This document shows, piece after piece, positions 30,128 through 36,891 of a stretch of 64,000 nt of DNA; position 1 is the stretch's first letter; every line of letters starts with the position of its first letter. This stretch comes from Pseudomonas abyssi (lineage in GTDB: Bacteria > Pseudomonadota > Gammaproteobacteria > Pseudomonadales > Pseudomonadaceae), in assembly GCF_002307495.1 (NCBI RefSeq), contig NZ_NTMR01000002.1, positions 62,001 to 126,000 of the forward strand, written 5' to 3'. The notes under the pieces were generated by a model. That model made no database searches, was not told where the DNA came from, and was given only the letters and a program-made list of their open reading frames with translations. Made by a program: the position numbers and the translations under genes.

Positions 30128-33100
30128 CTACCCCTTTTTGAGTCCGTAACGCTTGCCTGCTTTAAGCAGTGCTTCGATGGTGCCGCTGTCGCCCTGCAGC
30201 GCGTATTGCTGGCCGTCCAGCATGAGGTTGAGGGTTGCCGTTCCTAGGCTGCCAGCGCCAGCAGTGGCAGGCATCGGCGGGATATAGGGCACAGTTCGCG
30301 GCATGGACACCAGCCCGCCATCGGCGTAGCCGTTGCGCAGAATGGACATGCCGTGGCGGCGGAACGCTTCCATGAAAGCCAGAGCGCCGGGTTCGCGCAT
30401 GCGGTATTTGGGTTGCACGTACTCGTCGGCGTGCACGACGCCGGCAACCTTGTACTTGCTGCCAGGGCCAGTCCAGCCGCCACCGGAGAAACCGCCCAAG
30501 TTCTCGCCCGCAGTGAATCGGTTGTAGAGGTCGGTGACATCCACCGAGCCATCTGAATAAACCGTGCGCACCGGAATGACCAGCTCGGTGCCGTTGACGC
30601 TCTTGGCGAACTCGGCAAGCTGGTTGCGCGCCTCTGCCAGGCTGGCGTCATCCAGCTTGACGCTGACATCCATGTCCTTCAGCTGCGCGGCTTGAGCTTT
30701 CAAGGCCTCAATCTCGCCTTGGATGCGCTGAAGCTCCTCGGCTGCCTTGTTCTCCTGCAGCTTGTTGGCCGCCAGGTCGATCTGCTCAAGGTCGCTTATG
30801 AATCCAGCAAAGCCGTAGGTGTTCTCCCCAGCCTCAGACAGCTCGACGAGCATGTCGCGCGCGGCACGGGCTTGGCGTTGCGCTTCTTCAAAGTCGCCCC
30901 GCTGCAATGCCTGCCTGGCATTGACCTTGAGCTGCTGCGCAGCGCCATAGGAAGGCTCGCCAGCGCCAGCACCGTTGACCTTGTCCAGCGCCTCGCTGTA
31001 GCTCTTCTCAATGTCGAGCCGAGCTTTGCGGACCTTCTCCAGCTCGCCGTTGGCCTTTTTCTCTTCATCGACCAGCGATTTGAGTGTTGCCTTGGCCTTC
31101 TCCAGCTCTTGGTCGCGAGCCTGACCGATGCCGTCAACGTAGGCCCGGTAGGCAGCAGCGGCCCTATTGTTTGCCAACTCCCGAGTTCCAGCTGCGACAT
31201 CAGCGAGAAAAGCCTGCTCCTCGTTCATCCCTGTTATCTCCTCCAGGGCGGCAGCGCGGGCGGCCTGCAAGGTTTGCAGCTTATTGCGCAGATCTTCTTC
31301 CGAAAAGAACAGGTCCGTCAGAATGTCGCCAGGGCTCCAGCTGCCGTCAAGCGATTGCTCGATAGCGCGGATCTCGTTGTTGATCCTATCCAGCTCTGCG
31401 AGGTTTCCGGCAAGTGACGCAGGCAGCGCGGCGAGCAGGTCACCAAAATCGCCAAAGTCAGCGAGAGCACCGGTGGCAATACCCCCAAGGGTAACCATAG
31501 CCCCGGACAGCCTGGACAGTCCTTCCGCCGTTGCCGGATCGCCAACACGCTCTTTCAGCGAATCCAGCGAGCTAATCAGGGGGGTTGTGTCCGCCTTCGA
31601 TACCGCCTCATTCCAGGCGTTTGACAGGCGAGTCATTGCGCCGCCAACCGTCTCGGGCAGCTGGGCCGCTTCCGCTTTGATGGCCTCTGACTGGCTCAGT
31701 AACGCCTCGGTAACCCGGCTGGCAGTCAGCTCGCCCTCGGCAGCCAGATCCCGCAGACGCCCGATTGGCACGCCTAAGCCGTCCGCTAGCGCCTGCATTA
31801 ATCGCGGAGCTTGCTCAGCTACGGAGTTGAATTCGTCACCCCGGAGAGCACCAGCCCCCAGGGCCTGAGCAAACTGAATAACCCCATTAGTCGCCTCTTC
31901 AGCAGTGGCGCCCGATATCCGGAAAGTGGCGGAAACAACCTCCGTTACTCCGAGGATTTCGCGCTGGGATCTGCCCGCCTCCCGAAGAGCGGGCGCAATG
32001 CGAGCGTACAACGTGACAAGGGATGAAAACGGGGCTTGATTCTGGTCTGCAATGCGGCGCAGCTCTTCCTGCGCTTCATTGAATTCTTCCTGAGAGTCCG
32101 TCACCAGCCGCAGGCGAGCATCCATGTTGGCGTACTCGTCTGAGATCCTCGCAATACCGCGTATGGCGTTAAAGGAGCCGTAAGCTGCCGACGCACCACC
32201 GATCAGGCTGAGACTTCCCACCGCTAAGCCAGCGCCGCCTGATGCTAGTCGCCCCCTGGCCTGCTCCGCGTGCATGCCTCGCAGAGCCAGCTCCGTCTCG
32301 CGCACGCGCTGCGTCATGGTCCGCTGAGCCACAGCCAATTCGTTGGTGGTGAGCATGCCGCTTCTTCTCAGCAACTCATACTGCTCTCGAGTGGTTCTGA
32401 GTTCGGCTTTGAGGGCCCGATAACGCACCACGCCAAGATCGCCACGGGCAGCCTCAATTGCTGTCTGCCTCGCCGCCTGCGCTGTTTGCAGGTAGGCGGC
32501 ACGGGCCTGGCGCTGCTCCAGCACCAAGGCTTCTGCTGCCTGCTCGGCAGTGAGCGCGGTGCTTCGGGTCGCATCGCGCAGCGTGCGAAGCTGCTGGAGC
32601 GTTTCGCGCACCTCGCGGCGATAGTTCGTTTCAGCCTCAGCACGCTCAGTGGCCGACAGGCTCCCATCACGTGACACCAACTGGTACTGGCGGCGCAGCT
32701 CAACAAGGCTGCGCTGGGCATCCTCAATGGCGCCAACCCCGAGCGCCTTGCGGGCGTTGACGTTAGCAAGGTCTGCATTGCCCTGCTGAACGGCAGAGGT
32801 AAGCGCGGTAGCCAGGCGCGTCTGCTCGTTGGCCAGATTGCGGGTATCAATACCAGCGGCCTGCAGCTCGGAGCGACGGCGACCAAGCTGGACCGTCAGC
32901 AGCCCCTCTGCCCGCTCCAGCTTGGACAGCTCGGAGACGGCTTCGCGGTACTCAGCCTGCATAGCCCGTGTCGGGTTGGCTGTGCCGGCCAGCGCTTGCG
33001 CCAGCTCACGAACGCGATCACGCGCCTGGCGCATCTGGCGCTGCGTTCCTTCAAGGTCGTTTTCCAGCGAGCGGAATGCGTTCACCTGCCGCAGCGGGCG

Positions 33101-33205
33101 CTCGACCTCGCGCACCAGGTCCACATACTCCTTGCGGAATTTGCCTACATCGCGGGTGGCCTTATCTACATCAGCAGAAAGCCGAAGCTCAACATCAGTG
33201 CTCAC
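30128..33205 (-). CDS. Tail tape measure protein
   Basis: A 1,025-residue protein that sets tail length and is threaded through the tail tube. The N-terminal 350 residues are heptad-rich coiled coil; a glycine-rich membrane-like stretch (GLAVGSLSLIGGASAAYGSFNAIRGIARI, about residues 318-345) precedes a conserved tape-measure N-terminal-type domain (ISGATAEEATNGVIQFAQALGAGALRGDEFNSVAEQ, about 430-470). The C-terminus is short and basic (KAGKRYGLKKG). It starts with GTG four bases after the frameshifted chaperone stop, as expected. Confidence 0.92.
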   Translation of the reverse strand: MSTDVELRLSADVDKATRDVGKFRKEYVDLVREVERPLRQVNAFRSLENDLEGTQRQMRQARDRVRELAQALAGTANPTRAMQAEYREAVSELSKLERAEGLLTVQLGRRRSELQAAGIDTRNLANEQTRLATALTSAVQQGNADLANVNARKALGVGAIEDAQRSLVELRRQYQLVSRDGSLSATERAEAETNYRREVRETLQQLRTLRDATRSTALTAEQAAEALVLEQRQARAAYLQTAQAARQTAIEAARGDLGVVRYRALKAELRTTREQYELLRRSGMLTTNELAVAQRTMTQRVRETELALRGMHAEQARGRLASGGAGLAVGSLSLIGGASAAYGSFNAIRGIARISDEYANMDARLRLVTDSQEEFNEAQEELRRIADQNQAPFSSLVTLYARIAPALREAGRSQREILGVTEVVSATFRISGATAEEATNGVIQFAQALGAGALRGDEFNSVAEQAPRLMQALADGLGVPIGRLRDLAAEGELTASRVTEALLSQSEAIKAEAAQLPETVGGAMTRLSNAWNEAVSKADTTPLISSLDSLKERVGDPATAEGLSRLSGAMVTLGGIATGALADFGDFGDLLAALPASLAGNLAELDRINNEIRAIEQSLDGSWSPGDILTDLFFSEEDLRNKLQTLQAARAAALEEITGMNEEQAFLADVAAGTRELANNRAAAAYRAYVDGIGQARDQELEKAKATLKSLVDEEKKANGELEKVRKARLDIEKSYSEALDKVNGAGAGEPSYGAAQQLKVNARQALQRGDFEEAQRQARAARDMLVELSEAGENTYGFAGFISDLEQIDLAANKLQENKAAEELQRIQGEIEALKAQAAQLKDMDVSVKLDDASLAEARNQLAEFAKSVNGTELVIPVRTVYSDGSVDVTDLYNRFTAGENLGGFSGGGWTGPGSKYKVAGVVHADEYVQPKYRMREPGALAFMEAFRRHGMSILRNGYADGGLVSMPRTVPYIPPMPATAGAGSLGTATLNLMLDGQQYALQGDSGTIEALLKAGKRYGLKKG

Positions 33206-33208
33206 AGG

Positions 33209-33618
33209 TCACCCCTTTGCAGGCTTGAGGGTACGGAGAAATAACGACCACGGGTAGCTGAGCACGTCTCGGTGCCCAATCGGGATCAGTTGGCAGATGA
33301 GGCTGTCCAACTGCGCTACTGCTTCGGCAGGGGTTGTTTGACCCTGTACAGCATTGCGAAAAAAAGCGGGTTCGCCTCCTTGCAACCGCGCACCACCTCG
33401 GCGAGCTGGCTCTGGGTTAGCCCTTCAATGTCTTCAGCCTTCAAATTGGTGAACGTCGGCAGATCCGTCAGGCGGATATCCTCGCTAAGCGCGTTATCAA
33501 TCAAGTCCCCAGATGGCTGAGACGCCATGAGCGCCCTGACCTCACCTACAGTCAATTCGCGGCACACAACTTCACTACCCTTCTCGCCAACAACGACGGT
33601 CATCGATGCATTACCCAT
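33209..33618 (-). CDS. Tail assembly chaperone, gpG plus -1 frameshift extension (gpG-T)
   Basis: The unshifted product is 33316-33618 (100 residues, starting MGNASMTVVVGEKGSEVV behind GGAGG). Near its end the RNA reads U-UUU-UUC (heptamer inside the A7 run at 33359-33365 of the plus strand), a canonical X-XXY-YYZ slippery site. A -1 shift opens a frame (RNAVQGQTTPAEAVAQLDSL onwards) that runs to TGA at 33209-33211, four bases before the tape-measure start, giving about 136 residues. Two overlapping chaperones made by -1 slipping just before the tape measure are the rule in long-tailed phages (lambda G/GT). Confidence 0.8.
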
Positions 33619-33630
33619 GTTTCCTCCAGG

Positions 33631-33657
33631 CATAAAAAAACCCGCCGAAGCGGGTTT
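33631..33657 (-). terminator. Terminator between the inserted gene and the tail chaperone
   Basis: AAACCCGC-CGAA-GCGGGTTT (33638-33657) is followed on the minus strand by a seven-U run. It sits inside the tail operon, directly upstream of the chaperone ribosome site, so it makes the inserted genes upstream a self-contained unit unless Q overrides it. Confidence 0.75.
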
Positions 33658-33672
33658 GTGGAATCAGTACCT

Positions 33673-34077
33673 TTATCGCAGGATCATCCCAATCACCGAG
33701 ACGATTGAGGCGAAGCCGTATACAAGCAGCGTCACGATGATCGCCGCAGGGATCGTCGCGAAGACGAACTTCACCAAGAAGCGCACCAAGTCCCAAAATG
33801 GCACGTCAAAATTAACAACCGAGACATGCGTTGGCTTGGAGCGTGAGTCAGCAAGCTCCCTCTCTTGCTCTGCCCGCTTTGCGCGCGCCTGCCTCATGCC
33901 GGCCTTGGCGCCTGCCAAGCCTCCAGTGCGACCGCTTTCACTCAGAGCAGCCTCTTTGAGTGCCGCCTGTTTGGCCAGGAACTTCTCAAAGTAAATGCCG
34001 CACTTGGGGCAGCTGTCCGGATTGTCGACCTGCTCTTGCATGGTCAGTTCGTAACTGCACGACGGGCATTGCTGCAT
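33673..34077 (-). CDS. Zinc-ribbon membrane protein inserted in the tail operon
   Basis: A 134-residue protein. Start ATG 34077 is favoured because AGGGAGGA lies seven bases upstream; the ATG at 34083 is too close to it. The N-terminus has a double CxxC zinc ribbon (QQCPSCSY ... DSCPKCGIYFEKF, residues 3-33), then a charged Ala/Lys/Arg helix and a C-terminal membrane helix (FVFATIPAAIIVTLLVYGFASIVSVIGMI). Such zinc-ribbon/membrane proteins are not virion parts; it looks like an inserted accessory (moron) gene between tail tube and chaperone, bounded by a terminator. Confidence 0.65.
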   Translation of the reverse strand: MQQCPSCSYELTMQEQVDNPDSCPKCGIYFEKFLAKQAALKEAALSESGRTGGLAGAKAGMRQARAKRAEQERELADSRSKPTHVSVVNFDVPFWDLVRFLVKFVFATIPAAIIVTLLVYGFASIVSVIGMILR

Positions 34078-34080
34078 AAC

Positions 34081-34109
34081 CATTCCTCCCTGATAGACAT
34101 TGGGGAATG
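34081..34109 (-). promoter_or_regulatory. Hairpin masking the ribosome site of the zinc-ribbon gene
   Basis: CATTCCTC (34081-34088) can pair with GGGGAATG (34102-34109) in eight pairs including one G-U. On the minus-strand RNA the stem contains part of the GGGAGGA ribosome site and the upstream AUG, so initiation at 34077 would depend on its opening. Confidence 0.5.
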
Positions 34110-34170
34110 TAACAACCGCTGTCGAAATGTCCAGCCGTCACGCGAATGCCTTGGCAGGCTATACGCCGAT

Positions 34171-34668
34171 TCAGCCATTAAACCCACCCTGAACCGTTCT
34201 GACGCAGCCGTTTTCGGTGTAGAAGTAAGACGACCCGCCGCGAGCCCAGTGATAAGCATGCTGAGATCCGTTGACGCGTGTTGGCGCGCCCCAAGCTCTC
34301 AAAGCATCAGCTTTCTCCATGCCAACAACCACCTGATGCTTTATGACCAGGCGTCGGAGCTGAGTACTCGAAAAAGTTCGGCACGGTGCTTGGTTTATGG
34401 CTTCTCTGGCGTTGCGGTACTGCTGCTGAATTTGCCGGCGATCACGCTCAGCGTCTCTCTGCCGCTGCAGCTGTCGGTATTCATCTGACGGTGCAAGGCT
34501 TCCGCCAATGCTTTGCGCTTCAACGTTCAGCTGCTGGCTTTGACCCGAGCTGCATTCTCGATCTGAGAATGCAACACTGCCGTCCGGCATGTCGCACCTG
34601 AAAACTGTTGCCGCGCCGAGCTGCATTGAAGCAGCGGCAAGCACAGCGAAGAAAAATGTTCTCAGCAC
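34171..34668 (-). CDS. Exported DUF4124-type protein inserted in the tail operon
   Basis: A 165-residue protein with a signal peptide (MLRTFFFAVLAAASMQLGAA), a DUF4124-like start of the mature part (TVFRCDMPDGSVAFSDREC), a Gln/Arg-rich helix and a C-terminal domain with VVVGMEKADALRAWGAPTRVN, reminiscent of SmpA/BamE-type small outer-membrane-associated domains. Starts with GTG at 34668 behind GGGAGG. It is not a structural protein by sequence and probably alters the lysogen's envelope (superinfection exclusion is a possibility, not shown). Confidence 0.65.
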   Translation of the reverse strand: MLRTFFFAVLAAASMQLGAATVFRCDMPDGSVAFSDRECSSGQSQQLNVEAQSIGGSLAPSDEYRQLQRQRDAERDRRQIQQQYRNAREAINQAPCRTFSSTQLRRLVIKHQVVVGMEKADALRAWGAPTRVNGSQHAYHWARGGSSYFYTENGCVRTVQGGFNG

Positions 34669-34670
34669 AA

Positions 34671-34701
34671 TGATCCTCCCTGATTCGCACAGGGAGGATC
34701 A
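34671..34701 (-). promoter_or_regulatory. Eleven-pair hairpin masking the ribosome site of the DUF4124 gene
   Basis: TGATCCTCCCT (34671-34681) and AGGGAGGATCA (34691-34701) are perfectly complementary with a nine-base loop. On the minus RNA the 3' arm is the GGGAGG ribosome site, three bases before the GUG start. There is no U tract, so it is not a terminator; it should shut off translation of the gene until the stem opens. Confidence 0.65.
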
Positions 34702-34722
34702 TAGACCAGTCAAGTCAGAGGG

Positions 34723-35508
34723 TCACGGCGCAGCCGGCACGTTCTTCTGCTTGTTGATCTTCATGTAGGCGCTGCGGCCAGCGCCGCGGCCAGTGTCTGC
34801 CAGCACTTCAGCAGTCACCGTTTGCCCCATGAAGTCATCAACGCTGATGAAGTCCATGCTCTCGGCCAGACCGAAACGCACGCGCCAGTAGTGGGCGTTG
34901 ATCTTGCCCTTCTGGCCAACGGCGTTGGCGCCCTCGAACATCAGCTCCCACTCTTCGCCAGAGTTGGTGATGGCTTCGATCTCGTCGTAGTCGGCGCTGG
35001 TGTAGCTCACGTCGACGCTGAACGGGGTTTCACCGGCACCAGCGATGGCAGTGGCCAGGGCGCCACCCTCCAGCACTTCGAAACCGGCGCCAGTCAGCTG
35101 GTAATCCACGTCTTCAACGTAGGTGATGGCACCCGTGTCGGTGTCGACAATCTCGTCGATGGAGAGCGGCATCTTGGCCAGCATGCAGGTACCGCCAACC
35201 TGTACCACGTGAGACTCTTCGGTGACCGTAGTGCTGGGCACGTCGTAGACGGTGCCATACAACTGGATGCCAAGGTTACGCGCGAAGATCTCGCGCATGT
35301 TCAGCTGGATACCCATGCGGGTGATTTTTTCCAGCTTGTCGTAGGTGCCGCCCAAGGGGTTGGTGGCATCGTTCAGCGTGAGGTCGTTGGTTTCGTGGGT
35401 CTGTTGCACGGTAGAGCACAGGCCAACGGGGGTGAACGGCAGGCCGGAGCCAACCTTGCGCATTTTGACGAGGCCGCCAATGACGGCTGTTTCTTTCTTC
35501 CAGGCCAT
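34723..35508 (-). CDS. Major tail (tube) protein
   Basis: A 261-residue soluble protein (MAWKKETAVIGGLVKMRKVGSG...), with beta-rich central region and an Ig-like or extra domain around residues 130-230 (VDTDTGAITYVEDVDYQL). It stands between the tail-terminator candidate and the tail chaperone/tape measure, the position of the tube protein in long-tailed phages. Size and position fit; start is preceded by an AGGG-type site. Confidence 0.8.
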   Translation of the reverse strand: MAWKKETAVIGGLVKMRKVGSGLPFTPVGLCSTVQQTHETNDLTLNDATNPLGGTYDKLEKITRMGIQLNMREIFARNLGIQLYGTVYDVPSTTVTEESHVVQVGGTCMLAKMPLSIDEIVDTDTGAITYVEDVDYQLTGAGFEVLEGGALATAIAGAGETPFSVDVSYTSADYDEIEAITNSGEEWELMFEGANAVGQKGKINAHYWRVRFGLAESMDFISVDDFMGQTVTAEVLADTGRGAGRSAYMKINKQKNVPAAP

Positions 35509-35511
35509 GGT

Positions 35512-35700
35512 TTAACCCTCCGGCTGTGCCGGGGCGTTGCCCTCGGCCTTGGTGGTGCCTGCCAGCTTGTCCTTGATGAACTCGGCTTGGCTGGCGGTGA
35601 GTTCCACCTCGGCACCCGGCTGCAGGTCTTCGCCGCGGTGGGTGTGAGGCTTGGCGAGCGTGTACTTCTTGCGCTCAACCTTCTTCGCTTCTTTGCTCAT
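35512..35700 (-). CDS. Small phage protein before the tail tube gene
   Basis: A 62-residue basic protein (MSKEAKKVERKKYTLAKPHTHRGEDLQPGAEVELT) ending in QPEG. Small proteins of this type (DUF7210-like) are often found next to tail tube genes. It is three bases upstream of the tube gene and ten bases after the previous stop. Function unknown. Confidence 0.65.
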   Translation of the reverse strand: MSKEAKKVERKKYTLAKPHTHRGEDLQPGAEVELTASQAEFIKDKLAGTTKAEGNAPAQPEG

Positions 35701-35710
35701 GCTGGTGTCC

Positions 35711-36178
35711 TCAGTCGCGGTGCGACTCGATGAATTGGTGCAGGTAGATCGGGATGACGATGGTGGCGGCTTTTAGCCCGTCGCCGGGCGGCACCGGCTC
35801 GCTGATGCCGAGGGTTACGTGGGGGATGCCTTCCGGCGTCCATTCACATGGCACGCCCTCGATAGGCATCAGGCACTGGAGCAGGTCCAGTTCAAGGTCA
35901 TCGAGTGCGTCCTCGTAGTCATCAAGACCAGCCTCGACGCCAGCAACCACGGCGTAGCCATGCAGCTTGCGCATGCCGTGGCCGGCAAACCTCGGCGCCT
36001 GATCCTTGGCGCGCTGAACAACGACCATCGGGAATGACGCATCGGCAGCCGCCACCCGTTCGCTGAACCAGCCAGATCTGACGTTGTTACCAGCGTCAGT
36101 CCGATAGCCGTTTGCTTGGGTGATGGTTTCGAGCCGTGCGATCAGAGCCTTGCGCCCCAGCGTGATGAGGTTCGACAC
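35711..36178 (-). CDS. Tail terminator / minor tail protein (gpU-like)
   Basis: A 155-residue protein opening MSNLITLGRKALIARLETI with an alpha/beta fold and central VVQRAKDQAPRFAGHGMRKLHGYAVVAGV. Its place directly after the head-tail connector and before the tube protein is that of the tail terminator (lambda gpU) that caps the tube and joins it to the head. Sequence similarity to gpU is not recognisable by eye; the call is positional. Confidence 0.65.
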   Translation of the reverse strand: MSNLITLGRKALIARLETITQANGYRTDAGNNVRSGWFSERVAAADASFPMVVVQRAKDQAPRFAGHGMRKLHGYAVVAGVEAGLDDYEDALDDLELDLLQCLMPIEGVPCEWTPEGIPHVTLGISEPVPPGDGLKAATIVIPIYLHQFIESHRD

Positions 36179-36181
36179 GGG

Positions 36182-36499
36182 CTATTCCTCCATGCACGCG
36201 GCGGTGACAAAACCGCCGTCATCGGAGAGCTTGCGCTCAACTGTGAGCCTCAGCCCCCCGATGACGAACACGCCACCGCGCTCGACCGAGGTCAGCGCTT
36301 CCTTGCGCCAGGTAACAAACCGGACGCCGGCGCCAAAGGCTTCGGCAGCGCCAACATCGCCCCACTCCCGGTCGACCTGCAAAGACAGGCCGGTGGCGAG
36401 CACCAAGCTGTCTTGCTCGTAACAGCCGATGGAGTCGGACAGGCGCGCCTCAGCCACGCGGTCTACGCGCGCCTGCAGCCTGCCGAACCGATCCGTCAC
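36182..36499 (-). CDS. Head-tail attachment protein (gpFII-like)
   Basis: A 105-residue protein (MTDRFGRLQARVDRVAEARLSDSI) with a beta-rich C-terminal part (GGVFVIGGLRLTVERKLSDDGGFVTAACMEE). Size and location between the decoration protein and the tail terminator correspond to the lambda FII head-tail joiner family, which often has this beta-barrel character. Confidence 0.65.
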   Translation of the reverse strand: MTDRFGRLQARVDRVAEARLSDSIGCYEQDSLVLATGLSLQVDREWGDVGAAEAFGAGVRFVTWRKEALTSVERGGVFVIGGLRLTVERKLSDDGGFVTAACMEE

Positions 36500-36501
36500 G
36501 G

Positions 36502-36816
36502 TCAGTTACTGATGCGGCAGGGAGCTACGCCGTCCGCTTCAGCAGCGGTCAGCTTGCCGAAAGGCACGGAGCTCGCGGTGCCATCGGCAACCAGCTCGCC
36601 ATCCAGGAGGCTGACAGCAGCGCCCTCGGTCAGGCCAGAGGCGCACGGCAGGTTGAAGACGCCAGTCGCCTTGGCGGTGAAGGGCTCGCCCGCTGCGGCG
36701 GTTACCAGGGCGACGCACGCAATGGCGCCGATGGTGTAAGGGTTGCCAGACACAACACCGCCGGCTGGCGCGGTCAAGGTGAGGGCGTCGCCGTCCTGAA
36801 CATAGTTTTTAGCCAT
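36502..36816 (-). CDS. Capsid decoration protein (DUF2190-like)
   Basis: A 104-residue protein starting MAKNYVQDGDALTLTAPAGGVVSGNPY, the typical opening of the DUF2190 family of small capsid-stabilising proteins, with the IGAIACVAL and GAAVSLLDGELV segments of its beta barrel. It follows the protease-capsid fusion gene by 75 bases containing a strong hairpin. Confidence 0.85.
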   Translation of the reverse strand: MAKNYVQDGDALTLTAPAGGVVSGNPYTIGAIACVALVTAAAGEPFTAKATGVFNLPCASGLTEGAAVSLLDGELVADGTASSVPFGKLTAAEADGVAPCRISN

Positions 36817-36849
36817 GGTGATTCTCCTGTGGCTTTGAAAGTCAGAAAC

Positions 36850-36878
36850 AATCAGCCCCGCTCAAGGGGGGGCTGATT
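36850..36878 (-). terminator. Hairpin after the capsid gene
   Basis: AATCAGCCCC (36850-36859) pairs with GGGGCTGATT (36869-36878) in ten pairs. On the minus strand it is followed by GTTTCT only, so a true terminator is doubtful; it may protect the upstream capsid mRNA 3' end or lower downstream expression. Confidence 0.45.
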
Positions 36879-36891
36879 GATGTGGTGGCGA

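Noticed and set aside
34671-34701. Terminator after the tail tube gene
   Set aside because: Strong stem but no U tract, and its 3' arm is the ribosome site of the next gene, so it is better read as a translational control hairpin.
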